A stretch of DNA of 64,000 nt from Caldilineaceae bacterium bin5 (GCA_002238445.1 MPML01000011.1:1-64000); one strand, 5' to 3'; shown: positions 16,821 to 27,100, numbered from the stretch's first letter. Notes: generated from the letters alone by a model not told the origin. Numbers and translations: made by a program.

Positions 16821-17855
16821 GTGACCACACTAGCTTACATTTCCCTTTCCGGCGACAATCTCATCCGTGCCTACGAAATGGACGATGCCGGCATGCTTAC
16901 CAACTGCCAGGATGTCCCCGTGCCCGGCGGACCATCCGCGCTTGCAAGCGCGCCAGACGGGAAGACACTTTATTGCTCACTGCGGGCCAGCCGCGAGCTC
17001 GCGGCTTTTCGCTTCGAGGAATCCGGCGGGTTGCGGCTGCTGGGCAAACAGCAGCTTGACGGCGACACCTGTTACGTAGCTCCGGACAAGACCGGTCGCT
17101 ATCTCCTGGCCGCCTATTACCGAGCAGGCAAAGTGACAGTACACAGCCTTGAGTCCGACGGTACTATCGCCTCTGAAGTGTGTTCAGTTTCCACCGCGGA
17201 CCGCGCCCACTGCGTTGAAACTGATGCGTCGAACCGCTATGCCTTCGTGCCGCACCCCCTCGACGCCAACTCCGTATACCAATTTCTCTTCGACGAAAAC
17301 ACCGGCCAGCTGACACCCAACCCAACTTCCCCTATCCGCGCCGCCGGCGATGGCGATGGTCCCCGTCACTTCGTCTTCTCTCTGGACCAGCGCTTCGTCT
17401 ACACATCAAATGAAGACGGATCTGGTGTCACTGCATACAACTTCGACGGTCCGACCAACGCCCAAACGCAGGACCAATCGGAGAGCGGAACTCTGGAACC
17501 GATCCAAACGATTTCCACGCTGCCTGACGATTTCAGTGGTTCCAACACCTGTGCGCAAATCCATTTGCATCCTTCCGGCCGCACGCTCTACGTCTCCAAT
17601 AGGGGACATGACAGTATCGCTGTTTTCGCAGTCGACACCGATTCAGGTGCGCTTACTAGTCGCGGCTGGCAGCCAACCGAAGAGATTCCCAGAGTCTTCA
17701 ACATTGACCCCAGTGGACGCTTTCTCGTCGCCGCCGGACAAGGTTCAGGCCGTGCAGCCACTTACGCGATCGATCAGGACAGCGGCACGCTGGCGCCTCT
17801 GCACGTATGTGAAGTGGGAGAAAGTCCAATGTGGGTGCTGTTCAGACAGGTCTGA
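16821..17855 (+). CDS. Beta-propeller lactonase (6-phosphogluconolactonase-like)
   Basis: A 344-residue seven-bladed propeller of the YbhE/Pgl lactonase family. Repeated blade strands such as PSALASAPDGKTLYCS, AHCVETDASNRYAFVP, PRHFVFSLDQRFVYTSN and QIHLHPSGRTLYVSNRGHDS are visible, the last carrying the conserved His and Arg. The family hydrolyses sugar lactones, typically 6-phosphogluconolactone. The start is a GTG eight bases after AAGGAG; an ATG at 16761 would add 20 unrelated residues. Together with the dehydrogenases around it, it suggests oxidative sugar breakdown, in which a dehydrogenase makes a lactone and this enzyme opens it. Confidence 0.87.
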   Translation: MTTLAYISLSGDNLIRAYEMDDAGMLTNCQDVPVPGGPSALASAPDGKTLYCSLRASRELAAFRFEESGGLRLLGKQQLDGDTCYVAPDKTGRYLLAAYYRAGKVTVHSLESDGTIASEVCSVSTADRAHCVETDASNRYAFVPHPLDANSVYQFLFDENTGQLTPNPTSPIRAAGDGDGPRHFVFSLDQRFVYTSNEDGSGVTAYNFDGPTNAQTQDQSESGTLEPIQTISTLPDDFSGSNTCAQIHLHPSGRTLYVSNRGHDSIAVFAVDTDSGALTSRGWQPTEEIPRVFNIDPSGRFLVAAGQGSGRAATYAIDQDSGTLAPLHVCEVGESPMWVLFRQV

Positions 17856-17904
17856 CGAAACGGCGAATTGCAGGTAGCGGCTTATTGGCCTCACGCTCAA
17901 ACCG

Positions 17905-18795
17905 CTATTCCAGTAATTCGTTGGCACCGCCCTCTTCGAATCGCCTTCGCCTGTACCGGGTAACATAGACAAGCGCCCACTGGAAGGGGCCTGGAAGCAG
18001 TGTAGCGGCCAAAACCAGGATACGGTCGAACAGCGTGATGTATACTTCTCGCTCTCCCCGCCGTATCGCCTTGACTGTACGGCGGCCGACCTTCGCTGGC
18101 TCGACCCCCCGCCCCAGTGAATGTCGTTCTCCTTGCCTGTGTTCTGCACCGGGAACACTGATTCGGCTATTCTGCGAAAACTCGGTCTCGGTCAGTCCGG
18201 GGCAAACAAGAATAAGATCGATATTGTCCCGTTTTAGCTCTGCGCGTGCCGCGCCGCTCGCCCCTTGCAGCGCGAACTTTGTCGCTGTGTAGCCGCCCCC
18301 TAGTGGTTGGGGAAACCTGCCAACGATACTGCTGACGTTGACAATCGTCCCGCCTCCTTGGCGGCGCATCAGCACAACAGCCTCCTGCAGCGCGGCCAGT
18401 GGACCGAAAAAGTTGACCTCAAAAACGTGGCGCAGGTCGTCCAGGTTCAACTCATCTACGGCCCCGTAGATGCCCATCCCGGCGTTGTTTATCAGGATGT
18501 CCACACAGCCAAAGTGCGCCGCTGCCGTCTCGATAAGGCTCCGCGCCTGCCGTTCGTCACTGATATCGGTGGGTACGCTCAGAACTTCGACCCTATAGCG
18601 CGCCCGCAGTTCCTCAGCCACTTCCTCGAGCCGGTCGGCACTGCGTGCGGCCAGGACCAACCGGCATCCCTCCGCGGCAAGCGCCTCCGCAATCGCGGCG
18701 CCAATGCCCTTACTCGCGCCGGTGACAACTGCGACCCTGCTACTGAGGGTCTCCCCCAGGACGGCCTTTTGTGATCGCGGTCTTTTTTCTCTCAT
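17905..18795 (-). CDS. Short-chain dehydrogenase/reductase
   Basis: A classical SDR of 296 residues. The cofactor loop is TGASKGIGAAI near residue 26; LAARS after beta-2 suggests NADP preference; the NNAGMGIYG motif and the Ser-Tyr-Lys site (VSSIVGRF...YTATKFAL) are complete. The C-terminal ~60 residues (RTVKAIRRGEREVYITLFDRI, then a hydrophobic segment) resemble the membrane-associated DltE/YqjQ-like SDRs. GGGAGG lies before the ATG used; the frame is open to 18876 without a ribosome site. Substrate unknown. Confidence 0.87.
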   Translation of the reverse strand: MREKRPRSQKAVLGETLSSRVAVVTGASKGIGAAIAEALAAEGCRLVLAARSADRLEEVAEELRARYRVEVLSVPTDISDERQARSLIETAAAHFGCVDILINNAGMGIYGAVDELNLDDLRHVFEVNFFGPLAALQEAVVLMRRQGGGTIVNVSSIVGRFPQPLGGGYTATKFALQGASGAARAELKRDNIDLILVCPGLTETEFSQNSRISVPGAEHRQGERHSLGRGVEPAKVGRRTVKAIRRGEREVYITLFDRILVLAATLLPGPFQWALVYVTRYRRRRFEEGGANELLE

Positions 18796-19111
18796 CTGGA
18801 AGGGTCCTCCCTCAAGCCAAGGGTGCCGGTGAGCACTATCAGGGATCGAATTTCGCGACTTGGAAACCCTGCCCAAGCCTCAACTAGCAAACTCCATGAA
18901 CAACTGTCCCAACGCCGCTGCGTCAGTACTCGCAAAATCTGAGGAGCCACCAAACCTGCGGAGCAGACAATCGGTCTGCCTGTAGGGACAAAGGCTTCCT
19001 TCCACGGCAACAGCTAGCTTACTCTGTATGGGTTCGGAGCGAAAGTGAGGCGCGCCTCCTGCCCGAAAAATCTGTGACCGTTTTGTTATCGACGGGAATC
19101 AGTGCTATATT

Positions 19112-19150
19112 CCAATATCAGGGACTTTATCCCAATATCAGGAACTTTCT
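19112..19150 (+). promoter_or_regulatory. Tandem 20 bp direct repeat upstream of bdbD
   Basis: CCAATATCAGGGACTTT (from 19112) and CCAATATCAGGAACTTT (from 19132) differ by one base and are exactly 20 bases apart, about two helical turns. They lie 105-145 bases before the bdbD start in a 460-base gap with no gene. The phase suggests two regulator molecules bound on one face of the DNA; the regulator is unknown. Confidence 0.6.
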
Positions 19151-19255
19151 GCATGAAGGGCCGGCCTGCAAGGAAGTATTTGGGCTCTGTGCCTGCAGTT
19201 GGGCTGTCAGTGTCCTTGTCAATAGAGCTTTCTTGTAGACATAAAGCGCATACTT

Positions 19256-19963
19256 ATGAGCAGAAGTGCTAACAACCCACCAGCCAAAAAGAGGAACCTG
19301 CAGTCGGTTGTCATCTATGTCGTGGGCGGAGCAGTCTTGTTGGCAGGACTGATTGCCATTGTCCTGGCTGTGACTGCAGGTGACCGGCAGTCTTCAGAAG
19401 ATTTGCCCGCATATTCCGGAGTTCCAGCTGAATGGCAAAATCGTAACATATTGGGCGATCCAGACGCACCGGTTACCGTCCAGGCGTGGGAAGATTTCCG
19501 ATGTCCGGCATGCGCCGCGTTTAATCAACGCGTCAAACCTGGCCTGGTTGAGAACTATATCGTCACTGGAAAAATAAAGTTGGAATTCCGTCACTTGCCT
19601 TTGCAACAGCACGAACCCGGCGCATCTCTCGCAGCCCAGGCCGCCGAATGCGCTGCCGATCAGGGCAGTTTCTGGAGCTACCACGATCGAATCTTCCAGG
19701 CAACGCCCTCAGGCCAGAGCGCATTCATCATGGAGAGGTTGATCGACTATGCAGTCGAACTGAATCTCGACCAAGACTCGTTTGCTTCTTGTCTTACCAA
19801 TCAAACGCACCTCGTGGCGGTTTCCGAGAGTTCACTAGCTGCACGATCGGCCGGACTCAACAGCACACCCTCCGTCCTTGTCGACGGTATTCCTGTCAAC
19901 AACCCTTTGGACTACGAGGCAGTTTCGGCGGCGATTGACGACCGGCTGCAATCAGGTCAATGA
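19256..19963 (+). CDS. bdbD: Membrane-anchored thiol-disulfide oxidoreductase (BdbD/DsbA-like)
   Basis: A 235-residue protein with a Lys/Arg-rich N-terminus, one membrane segment (about residues 17-42) and an extracytoplasmic thioredoxin-fold domain. The active site is CPAC in WEDFRCPACAAF, and a cis-Pro follows in NSTPSVLVDG. DsbA/BdbD enzymes put disulfides into exported proteins. Its reoxidising partner BdbC is encoded 19 bases downstream as a cytochrome fusion, so the two form one operon. A tandem 20 bp repeat lies in front of it. Confidence 0.9.
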   Translation: MSRSANNPPAKKRNLQSVVIYVVGGAVLLAGLIAIVLAVTAGDRQSSEDLPAYSGVPAEWQNRNILGDPDAPVTVQAWEDFRCPACAAFNQRVKPGLVENYIVTGKIKLEFRHLPLQQHEPGASLAAQAAECAADQGSFWSYHDRIFQATPSGQSAFIMERLIDYAVELNLDQDSFASCLTNQTHLVAVSESSLAARSAGLNSTPSVLVDGIPVNNPLDYEAVSAAIDDRLQSGQ

Positions 19964-19982
19964 CGAAGCGAAACGCAATCCG

Positions 19983-20894
19983 ATGAAAAATTCTTCTTCC
20001 TGGACCCGGTTAGGCCTTTTTGGATCCCTGATCACTGCATTGATAGCGACGATGGGCAGCCTCTACCTTAGCGAGGTGAGCGGCTTTACACCCTGTACGC
20101 TCTGTTGGTATCAGCGCATTCTGATGTATCCTCTCGCCGGCCTGCTTGCATTGGGAATAATGCGCCGGGACCGTCATCTTCCACATCTTGTCCTGCCATT
20201 TTCATTGCTGGGGCAAGGTGTAGCCGTATATCACTTTCTGTTGCAGAAGACGCAGCTGTTTGGCGCGCCGTCCTCCTGTGGTGTTGGAGTAACCTGTACC
20301 ACCGTATGGATAAACTGGTATGGGTTTATTACAATTCCGCTTCTGGCCATGATAGGCTTCATGACCATTACCACAGGGATGCTCATAGTCATTGCCGCAG
20401 ATGCAGGAAATGCAAACAAGGTCTGGCAGTATCAGTGGCCGCGGTGGCCGGTACCCTTTATCGTCATGATTGCAATAGGCTTGTACATTACTGGCGCAGT
20501 CCGCGCCGGAAAAATGCAGGTATCGATACCGGAAGTTGCGATTCCTGTCGTTTCAGAACTTCCATTCCTCGACCGCTTTGCGGACTCGACCGCGACGCCA
20601 CAGCCGACAGCTACACCGACAAGCTTGGAAAATGGTGCCATACACTATGCCCTGTCTTGCGCCTCGTGCCACGGAGAAAACGGTGAGGGAATCGAAGGAG
20701 TGGGAAGCGCGCTGGTAAACTCGCCTTACTTCTCAGGCCTGACCGAGAGTGAGCTGCTGAGCACAATCCGGGATGGTCGCGCAGCCGATGCGGAAGAGAA
20801 TCGCACTGGCATCGCCATGCCGCCCTTTGGCGGGCAAAGCCTGACCGACCAACAAGTGAGTGACATAATTCTTTACATCCAGACTTGGCAGTAG
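19983..20894 (+). CDS. bdbC: BdbC/DsbB-type disulfide oxidoreductase fused to cytochrome c
   Basis: A 303-residue two-part protein. Residues ~1-190 are BdbC: membrane segments near 8-28, 40-60, 65-85, 108-132 and 149-170. The first redox pair is in TPCTLCWYQR, matching BdbC closely, and the second pair in SSCGVGVTC. After a Pro-Thr linker (about 200-220) comes a class I cytochrome c domain with haem motif CASCH and distal Met in IAMPPFGGQ. Five membrane passes put the haem domain outside, beside the redox cysteines. BdbC normally reoxidises BdbD and passes electrons to quinone; here they might also go to the haem. The ATG is chosen because it begins the BdbC domain; the ribosome site is weak. 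Confidence 0.88.
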   Translation: MKNSSSWTRLGLFGSLITALIATMGSLYLSEVSGFTPCTLCWYQRILMYPLAGLLALGIMRRDRHLPHLVLPFSLLGQGVAVYHFLLQKTQLFGAPSSCGVGVTCTTVWINWYGFITIPLLAMIGFMTITTGMLIVIAADAGNANKVWQYQWPRWPVPFIVMIAIGLYITGAVRAGKMQVSIPEVAIPVVSELPFLDRFADSTATPQPTATPTSLENGAIHYALSCASCHGENGEGIEGVGSALVNSPYFSGLTESELLSTIRDGRAADAEENRTGIAMPPFGGQSLTDQQVSDIILYIQTWQ

Positions 20895-20998
20895 TACCTC
20901 CAAGGGGGGTTTGATCGAGTCGCTGCAACAGGCAATGGGCTGCGGACCCTTCGGTCCAAGAAACTTGTGTGAACGCCCAAAAAAGGACCATGTCATTG

Positions 20999-21898
20999 AT
21001 GACCGAAATTCGCAACTATTTCATAATGGTTCAGAGGCTGATATTCCGAACATTGGGTCCCGTGCATTTTCGTATTCTAGTCCTGGTTCTGGTTGGGCTG
21101 GCTCAGATAGCTGGCACTTCCTTGGTGGCGGTTGCTGAGTATGGCGTTCAGGACGTCTTCGACCACGAGCCGGACCTTCGACTGAACAAGATTCTGGCTC
21201 GAAACAACCAAACGGGCCAGTCGGGAATAACCTCACCGGCTCCTGGCAGTAGTGTCAGCGGTCCTGTTCCAATCATCGGATCGGCAACTGGGTCTCCCTT
21301 CGCGCGCTATGAGTTATACTATAAGCAAGGGTCCAGTGGAGACGAGACCTACTCCTATTTCGGCGGCGAAACTCGTCAGGTGGTCGATGGCCAACTGGGT
21401 GTCTGGCATACCGACGTCCTGCCGCCCGGCACCTATACGCTGCGCATGCGGGTTGTCCGGCCGGACGGAAACTACGGCGAGTTTTTCGTGCCCAACATCA
21501 GTGTAGGCCGCGACCCGGTTACCCCTACGCCCGACGCGCCCACACCCACGCCGATTCCCATCGATACACCCACGCCTTACCCGCAACCCACTGTCGCTGA
21601 CGTCCAGGTTGAGCAGCCCAACGTCGAGGGCTCGACCGAAGAACCAACAGCAACTTCAGCTCCTATCGCCCAGGATAGCGGGAGTAGCACCACCGGCGGC
21701 CAGGCCTCTTCGGCGGACCAGGCATCGATCGTCCCGCAGCCTGGAATCCTGGGAGACCTGACCGAATCGTTGGCTTTGGACAGGCTAAGAGCGCGATTTT
21801 TCACAGGAGTCCGCTGGAGTGCCGGATTGTTCCTTCTGTTGGCCGCGGTCTTCGCTGCAAAACGCCTTCTGGAGTGGGCCTTAACCAAGTCCGAGTGA
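20999..21898 (+). CDS. Pro/Thr-rich membrane-anchored extracellular protein
   Basis: I do not recognise a named family for this 299-residue protein. An N-terminal hydrophobic segment (about residues 25-47) could be a signal anchor. A beta-rich region (residues ~75-175: ITSPAPGSSVSGPVPIIGSA ... LPPGTYTLRMRVVRPDGNYG) looks like an Ig-like or carbohydrate-binding-like sandwich. A Pro-Thr linker (PTPDAPTPTPIPIDTPTPYP) and a Ser/Thr/Gln-rich stretch follow. A C-terminal membrane helix (WSAGLFLLLAAVFAAKRLLE) ends the protein. Such linkers are typical of exported Chloroflexota proteins. The ATG has AAGGA 11 bases upstream; an ATG at 20990 and a GTG at 20969 are alternatives. Confidence 0.72.
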   Translation: MTEIRNYFIMVQRLIFRTLGPVHFRILVLVLVGLAQIAGTSLVAVAEYGVQDVFDHEPDLRLNKILARNNQTGQSGITSPAPGSSVSGPVPIIGSATGSPFARYELYYKQGSSGDETYSYFGGETRQVVDGQLGVWHTDVLPPGTYTLRMRVVRPDGNYGEFFVPNISVGRDPVTPTPDAPTPTPIPIDTPTPYPQPTVADVQVEQPNVEGSTEEPTATSAPIAQDSGSSTTGGQASSADQASIVPQPGILGDLTESLALDRLRARFFTGVRWSAGLFLLLAAVFAAKRLLEWALTKSE

Positions 21899-22210
21899 TC
21901 TAGGATACGGTTGCACTCTCGACCCAGGAGAATGAATTTTCCTTGGAGTATTCGCCGCGTTTTCGCTGCCGAGATCAGGACATGAGTCCCGCTCTGCCCA
22001 AACACCCCACTACCGTTCAAGCGCCTGGAATGAATGGGTTGTTGAATGGCAGCCGACGTTGCTGGAGAAAGGATTCGGTCATCTGGTGATCCCTTTGATC
22101 GCCCGTTGTCACTTTCAGTCTGACCGATTCTCTGTCCACTTCGGTTTGCAGGACCAGACCTTCACAAGCGAAACGCTACCAGCGGGTACAGTCGTTTTCG
22201 GAAGATTGTA
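21899..22210. other. Intergenic, nothing identified
   Basis: Between the Pro/Thr-rich protein gene and the MITE I see no gene with a ribosome site or protein-like translation, no tRNA-like fold and no clear terminator. Confidence 0.5.
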
Positions 22211-22511
22211 CTCTTAATGAAACTACGCAGCCACAATTAATTTGCGATCCTGAACGAGGCGAGCGAAGGTCCTCTCTCAACTCTCTTATGGGCGGTCGGC
22301 CGCAAGCGGCCTCCCTTGTGCAGGGGCTGCGCCCCCGCAACGCCCCCCTCCAAAACCATCGCTCTCCGACCGTGTCTGCGCATTCCAGCAGTACCGCTCC
22401 AGCAACCTGGCTGCCGTCAACCGAATACGCAATCAGATTGCATGAATGACGGCAATAATAAATGGCTGGTCAAGACAGACACTGTAGATGGCTTAGTAGT
22501 TACCTCTTAAA
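22211..22511. mobile_element. MITE copy 2 with 8 bp target duplication
   Basis: The element (22219-22503, 285 bp) begins GAAACTACGCAGCCA and ends TGGCTTAGTAGTTAC, imperfect terminal inverted repeats. It is flanked by CTCTTAAT (22211-22218) and CTCTTAAA (22504-22511), a 7/8 match read as an 8 bp target duplication. The core holds GGTCGG...CCGACC as an outer stem around two hairpins (GGCCGC/GCGGCC; GGGGC/GCCCC). It codes for no protein. GTAA-type ends and 8 bp duplications are features of IS66-group elements, so an IS66-like transposase is a plausible mobiliser; none is in the window. Confidence 0.85.
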
Positions 22512-23384
22512 TTTGGACTGAATTTTCCGAAAACACACGCGACATTCGCCTCACAAAAGGAACACAATTCATTCGATGCTGGCCTGAATTGGAATGCAAG
22601 CCCACTTGGATAGTCTGCCTTCCTACTTGGCGGAATACGCAGAAGCTGATTCTCTCTCCTAATACCTCCTCCACCACATTTGGGACACGTGCCGCTGCAA
22701 CCACATTCAGCCGGCGGTCGCCCTAACGCACCATAAACTGGGGAAGCCCCGCCAAATACTGAAGTCCGGCCCATATTCCCTAGCCAGTGGATTTTCAATT
22801 TAAGGCTAGGTTCCTCTCCGCAAACCCCCTGGAAAGTTTACCCCTCACCGAACGTACGCTATGAATAAGGGAGTGCGGCTGTCTGGGATAGTGGCTGCTG
22901 TAACCCGGGAAGGAAATCAAATTGCAGGAAGGTTGATATGGATGAGTGGAAGGTAGAGATAGGCATGGGTTGTTTCCAGCAGACACAACAGCAGGCATAA
23001 ACGGCACAGAGGCGGTACCGAATGATACGATCAGTTCTCCCATTTTGGAACACGAAAAGAGTTTGCAAATACGACTCGATTGATCTGAAAGGCTTCTGTG
23101 ACGAAGCACAGGGTCGCCGACCGGGCTTCGCTGAGCAGCAAATGGCATCCGGATAAAGGACCGACTGTACTTCCGCCACATTTGGCCGCCCAAATCAGTT
23201 GTAAGATAATAAACTGCTGTAGTGACGTCAATACATTCGGCAATTTCATCTGTTGTTCACAACAGCCTTGTGCGACATTTCTGACAAAAAGCACATTGCT
23301 CTTTCTTGACCTGACTGGAGATTGCATCCTGAGGTAAGCGCAATTCAAAGGGCGCCAAACAAGTAACTCTAAAAGCAGTTAACC
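22512..23384. other. Intergenic, no convincing gene
   Basis: Several short frames exist on the minus strand; one (about 22798 to 22493) contains a CxxC...CxxC pattern, but none has a ribosome site or recognisable domain. The promoter of pth must lie at the right end. I see no RNA gene. Confidence 0.45.
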
Positions 23385-24011
23385 ATGAAAATGATCGTGG
23401 GGCTGGGCAATCCCGGTCCCCAATACGCGCGCAATCGACACAATGTCGGCTTTCAAGTGGTGGACCTCCTGGCCCGGCGCCACGGGATTCCACTTTCTCG
23501 AGCCAAATTCAACGCGCTCTTTGGAGTGGGTACAATAAATCATTCCCAGCTATTGGAAAGCAGGCGCTTGCCAAAGGAAAGCGCCGCAGGCCAAAGAGTT
23601 CTCATTGTGAGGCCGCTCACTTTCATGAATCTGAGCGGCCGTGCCGTCGCGCCTATCGCAAGATTCCACAGAATTGAACCGCTAGACATCTTTGTAGTCT
23701 ATGATGAACTCGACTTGCCCAGCGGTAAACTGCGCTTGCGCCCTTTCGGCGGCAGCGGGGGGCACAACGGTATGAAGTCTCTCATCCAGCAGTTGGGAAC
23801 CGATCAATTTCCCCGTGCTCGCGTGGGAATCGGCCGCCCCCACACGCCTATGAGTTCTGCCGACTACGTTTTGCAGAACTTCAGTGTCGAAGAGGAGACT
23901 GAATTCGAAACTCTGCGCCCGCGCATTGCAGACGCCGTCGAAAGCTGGCTATTTTACGGAATCGACCTGGCCATGAACAGGTTTAACCCTGCTGCCGAGG
24001 CAACGGACTGA
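23385..24011 (+). CDS. pth: Peptidyl-tRNA hydrolase
   Basis: A 208-residue Pth enzyme, which frees tRNA from stalled peptidyl-tRNA. Family landmarks are [18 protein letters not shown] with the catalytic His, [10 protein letters not shown] with the conserved Met-Asn, the catalytic Asp in VVYDELDLP, and [12 protein letters not shown] ~20-residue insertion (about residues 50-68, [18 protein letters not shown]) before the RPLTFMN motif explains the slightly large size. mfd starts about 96 bases downstream on the same strand, a common pairing in bacteria. Confidence 0.95.
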   Translation: MKMIVGLGNPGPQYARNRHNVGFQVVDLLARRHGIPLSRAKFNALFGVGTINHSQLLESRRLPKESAAGQRVLIVRPLTFMNLSGRAVAPIARFHRIEPLDIFVVYDELDLPSGKLRLRPFGGSGGHNGMKSLIQQLGTDQFPRARVGIGRPHTPMSSADYVLQNFSVEEETEFETLRPRIADAVESWLFYGIDLAMNRFNPAAEATD

Positions 24012-24107
24012 AACCACGCGTATTTCCTTGAGGTCGATTGGCTTCACCGTACGCACCCTTAAAGGCGTTGCGGCGATTGCTATTCAGACAGGGATCTGAC
24101 AGAAAAC

Positions 24108-27100
24108 ATGAATCTTTCCGGCTTGGTGCCTCTGTTAAGAAAACTTACACCCTTCCAAGACTTTCTGAATGGGCACACGGCGGCGCCCCAGAAACTTTAC
24201 GCGGCCGCTCGCGCATACGTGATTGCTGGCCTTGCCGTTGAGAGAGAGGCCCCAATCTTGGTGGTGACCGGTACCGCCGAGCAGGCCCAGCGCTGGGTTG
24301 AGCGGCTCGAACTCTTCCTGCCTCCTACAAATGGAGTGCCGCACGTAACTTTGTACGCGGAGCCTGACGCCTTGCCCTATGAACGCATCCCCTGGGCAGG
24401 CCGTACTCGTCAACTCAGACTTACCGCGCTGGCAGCTCTGCAGCAGAAAAGCCGCCGTCCCACTGTCGTGGTTTCCTCTGCCTGTGCAATGATGCAGAAG
24501 ACGCTGCCTGCTAGAGCGTTTCGCATGGCCCTGCGTCCCTTGCGCGTGGGCAGTTTCGTGCAATTGGATGACTTGACGGGCCGATGGGTGCAGAGTGGCT
24601 ATGAACCAGTTCAAATAGTGGAGGAACCGGGAACTTTCGCCCGCCGCGGCGGCATTGTAGACATCTGGCCCCCCAACCTGTCCCACCCTGTCCGGATCGA
24701 CCTGTTCGGCGACGAAGTGGAAACACTGCGCGCTTTTGATCCGGCAACGCAGCGTAGTGAACGACAGTTGGAAAAAGTGCTGGTCGGACCGGGAAGTGAA
24801 GCACTTGGCGGTGCACTTTCTGCTGCCGCCTCGCAACCAGCTGCCGCAGGCAGTTCCTCCTCAAGCTTGGCCCCTGACAGATTGGCCGACACACCAAGTG
24901 CGGAAATAGCCCTTGAGCGGGCATCAGGCAACGGGAAGGGAACCGCTACGCCCCCAAAGGACAAGAGCAGCATTGAAAGTCTGCGCGAAACCTTGTTAGG
25001 TGAGCCCAACCTGGTTCTTGCGATTCGCGAGGAGATTACCAGGGAGTTGGAAGATCTGAGTGCCGGCCGCACTTTCCGCGGCATAGAGTGGTACCTGCCC
25101 TACTTCTACAGCAGGCCGGCATCGCTCCTCAATCACCTGCCTGACAATGGACTGCTTGCAATTGATGACGGCGAACAAGTGGCCGCCGGTTTGAAGGCCT
25201 CCGAAGAGGAAGCAGCCCGAACCTATCAGGAACTGTTGCGCGGCTTTGAACTTCCCTCAGATTTCACCACCAGCTACTTCAGCCCGGAAACGCTTTTGAC
25301 GCAAATCGAGGATCGCGATCCTCTGGTATTGGGCTCAAGTGGATTGCCTGGCGAACCCGTAGAAAGCGAAACTCCCTCCCTTGCACGCTTGTTTGTGCCA
25401 AGTCCACACTTTGCCGGACAAATCAAGCGCATTCTGCAGGAGATGCGCAAGTTCGCCAACACCTCGGAACGCGTGGTGCTTATCTCGCGACAGACTGCCC
25501 GCCTTCAAGAAGAGCTGCGGGAGGCCCAGTTGCCTTCGAATCTCATCACCGATCTCAACGACCCTCCGCAGAGCGGTATATCACTGTTGCAGGGCGTACT
25601 GTCGGAAGGTTTCGTCATGGGTGGCTCACCGGTTTCGCAGGGAGGCGAAAACGGTCTCCAGCCTGCGGGCCTGCGTATCTTCACCGATTCCGAGCTGTTC
25701 GGCTGGACCAGACAATCCAGTCAACAGCGGCGTAGTACCCAGTCTACGGTGGCGCCCGAACTATTCTTCGCTGATGTCAGCCCCAACGACTATGTCGTTC
25801 ATATGGAGCATGGCATTGGTCTCTATGAAGGCCTTGTCAGGCTTGAGATGGGAGGGGTGGAGCGGGAATATCTGCACGTGAACTACGCCAGGGGTGACAA
25901 ACTCTACATACCCGTGCATCAGGCAGACCGCCTGAGTCGCTACGTAGGGGCAGGGGATGCCGGGATCCCGCCCTCCGTCACCCGCCTTGGTACCAGCGAC
26001 TGGCAAACGGTAAAGGCTCGAGCCAAGAAGGCCGTGGAAGATATCGCCGAAGACCTGCTGAAACTCTATGCCGAACGGGAGGTCGTCCGCGGCTACGCTT
26101 TCAGCCCGGACGGTCCTTGGCAGGAAGAGATGGAAGCAGCCTTCCCCTTCCGCGAAACGGCAGACCAGATCGATGCAATCATCGACGTCAAACACGATAT
26201 GGAAACCGATCGCCCAATGGACCGAATCATCATTGGCGATGTCGGCTATGGTAAGACTGAAGTTGCCATCCGTGCCGCCTTCAAAGCGGTGATGGACGGG
26301 AAACAGGCGGCGGTTCTTGTACCAACCACAGTTCTTGCGCAGCAGCATTTCCGCGTCTTCAGCGAGCGCCTGGACCAATTCCCCATCATGGTGGAAATGC
26401 TCTCCCGTTTTCGGACTCCGGCTCAGCAGGAGCGTGTTCTGCAAAAGATGCATGAAGGGACCGTTGACATCGTCATCGGCACGCACCGTCTGCTCTCAAA
26501 AGATGTAGAATTCCAATCGCTGGGTCTGCTTGTTATCGACGAGGAGCAACGCTTTGGCGTCAGCCACAAAGAGCGCCTCAAGCAGATGCGGACAGAAATG
26601 GATGTACTCACTCTTAGTGCAACTCCAATCCCTCGAACGCTCCATATGAGTCTCAGCGGCGTACGCGACATGAGCGCGATTAATACGCCCCCACGAGAGC
26701 GGCTGCCAGTGCGTACAATCCTGGCTGAATTCGACAGCACACTCTTACGTCAGGCCGTTCAGAGGGAGCTGGCGCGGGACGGGCAGGTGTTCTTCGTCCA
26801 TAATAGAGTGCGGGGACTGCAAACGCTGGCATCTCGACTTCAGCGAGAGGTGCCTGAGGCCGTTGTTGCAATTGCCCACGGACAGATGGCTGAGCGTGAA
26901 CTGGAAGACACCATGATGCGTTTCGCAGATGGTGAAATCGATGTGCTTGTCTGCACAACCATTGTCGAGAACGGCCTCGATATTCGTCGCGCCAATACCA
27001 TCATCGTTAACAGGGCCGATCATTTTGGCCTGGCCCAATTGTACCAGCTACGCGGCCGCGTAGGCCGCGGGGCAGTCAGGGGCTACTGCTATCTTTTTCA

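Noticed and set aside
20941..20960. GGACC/GGTCC hairpin after the cytochrome fusion gene as a terminator
   Set aside because: Stem is only 5 bp and no U-run follows.
22493..22798. Minus-strand frame with two CxxC pairs next to MITE copy 2
   Set aside because: No start signal or family match, and its 3' end runs into the MITE end; not enough to call a gene.
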